Shown here piece by piece: positions 61,470 to 64,000 of a DNA stretch of 64,000 nucleotides; the first letter of the stretch is position 1, and the number at the start of each line of letters is the position of its first letter. Source of the stretch: Nocardiopsis potens DSM 45234 (GTDB lineage Bacteria > Actinomycetota > Actinomycetes > Streptosporangiales > Streptosporangiaceae); contig NZ_ANBB01000037.1 of the NCBI RefSeq assembly GCF_000341105.1, positions 62,001-126,000 of the forward strand. The letters run 5' to 3'. The notes under the pieces were generated by a model. The model searched no databases. It worked only from the letters and a program-made list of their open reading frames with translations, and was not told the DNA's origin. The position numbers and the translations under genes were made by a program.

Positions 61470-62711
61470 CTACCGGGCCGCCCGCTCGGTGGACCTCCGG
61501 ATGGACCGCTGGACGGAGCGCTGGAAGAGGGCGCTCACCCCGGGAAGCCCGATGGCGCGCATCACCAGGTCGTTCGCCCGGACGTGGGCCCTGGTGGGCG
61601 GGGCGAACCGGGTCATCCCCTTGCGGGCCGAGGCCTGGCGCCCGCGGACCTCGGGACGGAGCCGCGCCTCCCAGGCGGCCAGCGCCGCCGGGACGTCGCC
61701 GCCGTGCTCGTCCAGGGCGTCGCCGAGTCGGTCGGCGCCGCTGAGGGCGAGGGTCGCGCCGTGCCCGGCGAACAGGGAGACGCACCAGGCCGCGTCGCCG
61801 AGCAGCACCACCCGGCCCCGGCTCCACCGGTCCATCGCGGTCTGGGAGACGGAGTCGAAGTAGGCGTCCTCCGGGGCGCCGGCGAGCAGCTCCAGCGCAC
61901 CGGCCGCGCCCCCGCCGAGGTCCCCGAAGGCGGTGCCGAGCGCGCCGACCGGGCCGCGGTCCAGCTCGGCGTCCGGGTCGGCGCAGCGGTAGGCGAAGAA
62001 CGCGGAGGACCGGCCCGGCCCCAGGTTGACCACGGAGGCGGTGCGCCCCGGGCCGATGAACACGGTGCCCGCGCCCTCGGGGACGTCCGCCGGGACGCGG
62101 GGGAGCGGGAACGCCGCCACCGCGTGCCGCAGGTCCACCCGGAAGTCCCGCTCCGGGCCGAAGACGGTCCGGCGGACGCCGGAGTGCAGGCCGTCCGCGC
62201 CGACGAGGAGGTCGGCCTGCTCGGACGTGCCGTCGTCGAGCGCGACCCGGACCCGGTCGGCGTCCTGCTCGACGGCCCGCACGGTGGTGCCGAAGCGGAT
62301 CGCGGCGTGCTCCCGCACCGCCCGGTAGAGAGCGGACTCCAGGTCGCCGCGGAAGACCGTGAGCGCCCGGTCGCCGAGCGCGGCCTGCGCGAGCGCGGCC
62401 GGGACGGTGAACTTCGGCCGCCCGTCCGCCCTGACCATGACCGTGGTGAACAGGCCGAGGTCCCGGGGGGCCAGCGCGGGCAGCAGCCCCAGGCGCTCCG
62501 CGGCGGCGTGGCCGGGGCCGACCAGGTTGATCATGTAGCCGCCGCTGCGGCGGGCCGGGGCGCGCTCGACCACGAGCACCTCCCACCCCGCGTGGTGCAG
62601 CCGGAGCGCGGTGGCCAGGCCGGCGATGCCGGCCCCGGAGACGACCGCCCGTCCGGCCCGCGCTCCTCCGCCCGAACCCCGGGCGCGCCGCCCGCCGCCG
62701 ATGTCCGCCAT
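61470..62711 (-). CDS. FAD-dependent monooxygenase (aromatic hydroxylase family)
   Basis: 413 aa. FAD-binding GAGIAGLATALRLHHAG (GxGxxG), the DG motif LLVGADGLHSGVRR and the GD motif RVVLLGDAAWCVSLFAGHGATLAL. Related to TetX/PHBH-type enzymes; the substrate is unknown. ATG 62711 preferred because GGTGGAGG precedes it at good spacing; ATG 62726 is possible. Divergent from a TetR gene. Confidence 0.9.
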   Translation of the reverse strand: MADIGGGRRARGSGGGARAGRAVVSGAGIAGLATALRLHHAGWEVLVVERAPARRSGGYMINLVGPGHAAAERLGLLPALAPRDLGLFTTVMVRADGRPKFTVPAALAQAALGDRALTVFRGDLESALYRAVREHAAIRFGTTVRAVEQDADRVRVALDDGTSEQADLLVGADGLHSGVRRTVFGPERDFRVDLRHAVAAFPLPRVPADVPEGAGTVFIGPGRTASVVNLGPGRSSAFFAYRCADPDAELDRGPVGALGTAFGDLGGGAAGALELLAGAPEDAYFDSVSQTAMDRWSRGRVVLLGDAAWCVSLFAGHGATLALSGADRLGDALDEHGGDVPAALAAWEARLRPEVRGRQASARKGMTRFAPPTRAHVRANDLVMRAIGLPGVSALFQRSVQRSIRRSTERAAR

Positions 62712-62762
62712 CGCTGCCTCCACCATCTCCGAGCCGGGTACGAACGGTTGCCCACGCCAAGT

Positions 62763-62778
62763 ATGAACACATGTTCAT
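62763..62778. promoter_or_regulatory. TetR operator of the monooxygenase/TetR pair
   Basis: Arms ATGAAC and GTTCAT around ACAT. It lies 51 bp from the monooxygenase start and 55 bp from the TetR start. Confidence 0.65.
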
Positions 62779-62833
62779 TCTGGGGGCAAGTCGCCGGAAG
62801 CGCCCCGCGCACCGGGCGCATAGACTGGTCGGC

Positions 62834-63436
62834 ATGCCAAGGGGCGTCGCCATTCCGGAGGTCCGGCAGCACCTGTTCGCCGCCGCCGAGCGGGTGATCG
62901 TCCGAGACGGACCCGCCAGGCTCAGCGGCCGGTCCGTCACCGCCGAGGCCGGGGTCGCGATCGGGCTGCTGCACCGGCACTTCGCCGACTTCGACGCGTT
63001 CCTCGCCGACTACGCCGTCGACCGCGCGTTCCTGATCTCCGCCGAGGCGGCCGCACTGCCGGACCGGGCCGGCTCGGGCACCGTCGCCGGCAACCTCCGC
63101 GACGCGCTGCTCGCCACCCCGCCGACCGCCCTGCTGGCACCGGTGCGGCTGCTCGCCTCGCGCCCGGAGCTGGCCGAGCGGGTCCGCGCGATCCTCGGCG
63201 AGCGGACGGCCGGCCTCGACGCGATCGAGAGCGCCGCCGCCGCCTACCTCGCGGAAGAGCAGCGCCTCGGCCGCCTGACCCCCTCGGCGGACCCCGGCGC
63301 ACTGGCCCTCGCACTCGTCGGCGTCCTGCACCACCTCGTCCTCACCACCGGGGACGAGACCGCCGTCCGCACCCGCATCCGGCACACCGCCACCGCACTG
63401 GCCGACGGCTTCACCGCCCCCGCCCCGCACCACTAG
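62834..63436 (+). CDS. TetR-family transcriptional regulator
   Basis: 200 aa. N-terminal TetR HTH in a somewhat degenerate form (LFAAAERVIVRDGPARLSGRSVTAEAGVAIGLLHRHFADFDAFL, residues 12-60) and a helical ligand domain. A -10-like TAGACT (62821-62826) sits 7 nt before the ATG with no Shine-Dalgarno, suggesting leaderless translation. Probably controls the divergent monooxygenase. Confidence 0.88.
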   Translation: MPRGVAIPEVRQHLFAAAERVIVRDGPARLSGRSVTAEAGVAIGLLHRHFADFDAFLADYAVDRAFLISAEAAALPDRAGSGTVAGNLRDALLATPPTALLAPVRLLASRPELAERVRAILGERTAGLDAIESAAAAYLAEEQRLGRLTPSADPGALALALVGVLHHLVLTTGDETAVRTRIRHTATALADGFTAPAPHH

Positions 63437-63520
63437 CCGGAGGAGAGGCGCCGCACACCCGGACCCGGGCGAACGATTTCCCGTCGACTCCGCGGGTGCG
63501 CTAAAGTCGGTGTGCAGCAA

Positions 63521-63592
63521 GGGCGATTGGCGCAGCGGTAGCGCGCTTCGTTCACACCGAAGAGGTCACTGGTTCGAACCCAGTATCGCCCA
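63521..63592 (+). tRNA. tRNA-Val (anticodon CAC)
   Basis: 72-nt cloverleaf: acceptor GGGCGAT/ATCGCCC, D stem GCGC/GCGC, anticodon stem CTTCG/CGAAG with loop TTCACAC (anticodon CAC), T arm ACTGG-TTCGAAC-CCAGT. CCA not encoded. Confidence 0.95.
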
Positions 63593-63602
63593 CATCGAAG
63601 AG

Positions 63603-63640
63603 AGCCCCACGGCCTGTATGGACAGGACGTGGGGCTTTTT
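63603..63640 (+). terminator. tRNA-Val(CAC) terminator
   Basis: Stem AGCCCCACG (63603-63611) pairs with CGTGGGGCT (63628-63636), with an inner CCTGT/ACAGG stem, followed by TTTT: a canonical intrinsic terminator. Confidence 0.93.
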
Positions 63641-63813
63641 CGTGTCTCGGGGCACCGCGGCCTCCTGCGGGAAGCGGCGCCGGACATCCCACCGAGGGCC
63701 CGGCGGGGCGGGCGATGCCGGTGGAGGTCGCCGGTTCCGGCCGGGACCGGAGCGCTTCACCGGGCGGAAACGCGGGGACGGGAAGCGGAGAGCCGCGGTG
63801 GGAGGGCGGGCGG

Positions 63814-64000
63814 ATGCACGACGGTGAGAGCGGCGCGGCGCGCAACACGATCGGCGGTGACGTCGGCAGCGCGTTGCAGGCCGGGAGCATCATCGCCGGA
63901 AGGATCAGCGTCGGCGCACCGGAACCGGGGCCGGTGCCCGGCTGGGTGCGGGGTTCGCCGCGAGTCGCCGAGGCCGATCCGCTGGTGCTGGGGGTGAAGC
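63814..64000 (+). CDS. N-terminus of a protein with a RHIM/BASS-like amyloid signalling motif (partial)
   Basis: The frame is open to the window end (62 codons). ATG 63814 follows a GGGAGGGCGGGCGG purine run. The first 35 residues contain ARNTIGGDVGSALQAGSII then AGRISVG, the G-x-V/L-Q-A-G pattern of actinobacterial N-terminal amyloid signalling sequences (BASS) found on NLR-like and effector proteins of immunity-type systems. A Pro/Gly linker (APEPGPVPGW) then begins the next domain, which lies outside the window. Identity of that domain is unknown. Confidence 0.6.
   Translation, partial: MHDGESGAARNTIGGDVGSALQAGSIIAGRISVGAPEPGPVPGWVRGSPRVAEADPLVLGVK

Noticed and set aside
56074-63592. Integrated phage or ICE between the two tRNA-Val genes
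   Set aside because: No integrase, excisionase or direct repeat of a tRNA 3' end is visible.

Overview
High-GC actinobacterial chromosome. GC is very high throughout and GTG/TTG starts are common. The gene sets tkt-tal-pgi-zwf-opcA, ctaA/ctaB, sufR-sufBDC-sufS-sufU-sufT and fabD-fabH-acpP-fabF with a FasR-type activator are classic Actinobacteria. A guanidine-III riboswitch that resembles, from memory, the Thermobifida fusca example makes Nocardiopsaceae (Nocardiopsis/Streptomonospora/Thermobifida relatives) my best guess. That placement is inference, not a database result.

Layout. 1-10.4 kb: pentose-phosphate/glycolysis operon on the minus strand (tkt, tal, pgi, zwf, start of opcA), divergent ctaB, a PrsW-type membrane protease and ctaA. 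10.6-20.2 kb: accessory block (membrane protein, FAD oxidase/TetR pair, CNNM/CorC protein, repeat locus 1, EamA exporter, lone arginine deiminase, small membrane protein, orphan HicB). 20.3-29.0 kb: ABC-2 exporter divergent from the complete SUF Fe-S assembly operon, with a recognisable SufR operator. 29.2-33.2 kb: a large unknown protein, an SseB-like protein and an SGNH hydrolase. 33.5-38.5 kb: type II fatty-acid synthesis operon and FasR. 38.9-51.0 kb: 5-oxoproline metabolism in two chemistries, a fused HyuA/HyuB oxoprolinase and a pxpABC/ycs cluster with a GntR regulator, a NRAMP-like transporter and a DUF1445 protein. 52.2-56.0 kb: PhoD-like phosphodiesterase, YjbQ, DUF3052, AhpE, zinc ribbon. 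56.1-63.6 kb: a region bracketed by two tRNA-Val genes, holding a small secreted protein, gene remnants, a riboswitch-controlled SMR exporter pair, a MerR-HEAT/HEAT operon and a monooxygenase/TetR pair. At the right edge a truncated gene begins with a RHIM/BASS-like amyloid signalling motif.

The most unusual structure is a family of three large non-coding repeat loci (about 15.6-17.3, 43.7-44.9 and 51.1-52.1 kb). Each has a conserved core of about 600 bp with an internal long inverted repeat, flanked by degenerate tandem arrays in opposite orientations. All three lie between tail-to-tail genes. I recognise no described element with this architecture.

Regulatory sites readable in the sequence: an ACACT-N5-TGTGA SufR site overlapping the sufR start, a possible DtxR-type iron box, a motif shared by ctaA and ctaB, a MerR promoter with a 19-bp spacer, and palindromes beside three TetR genes and one GntR gene.
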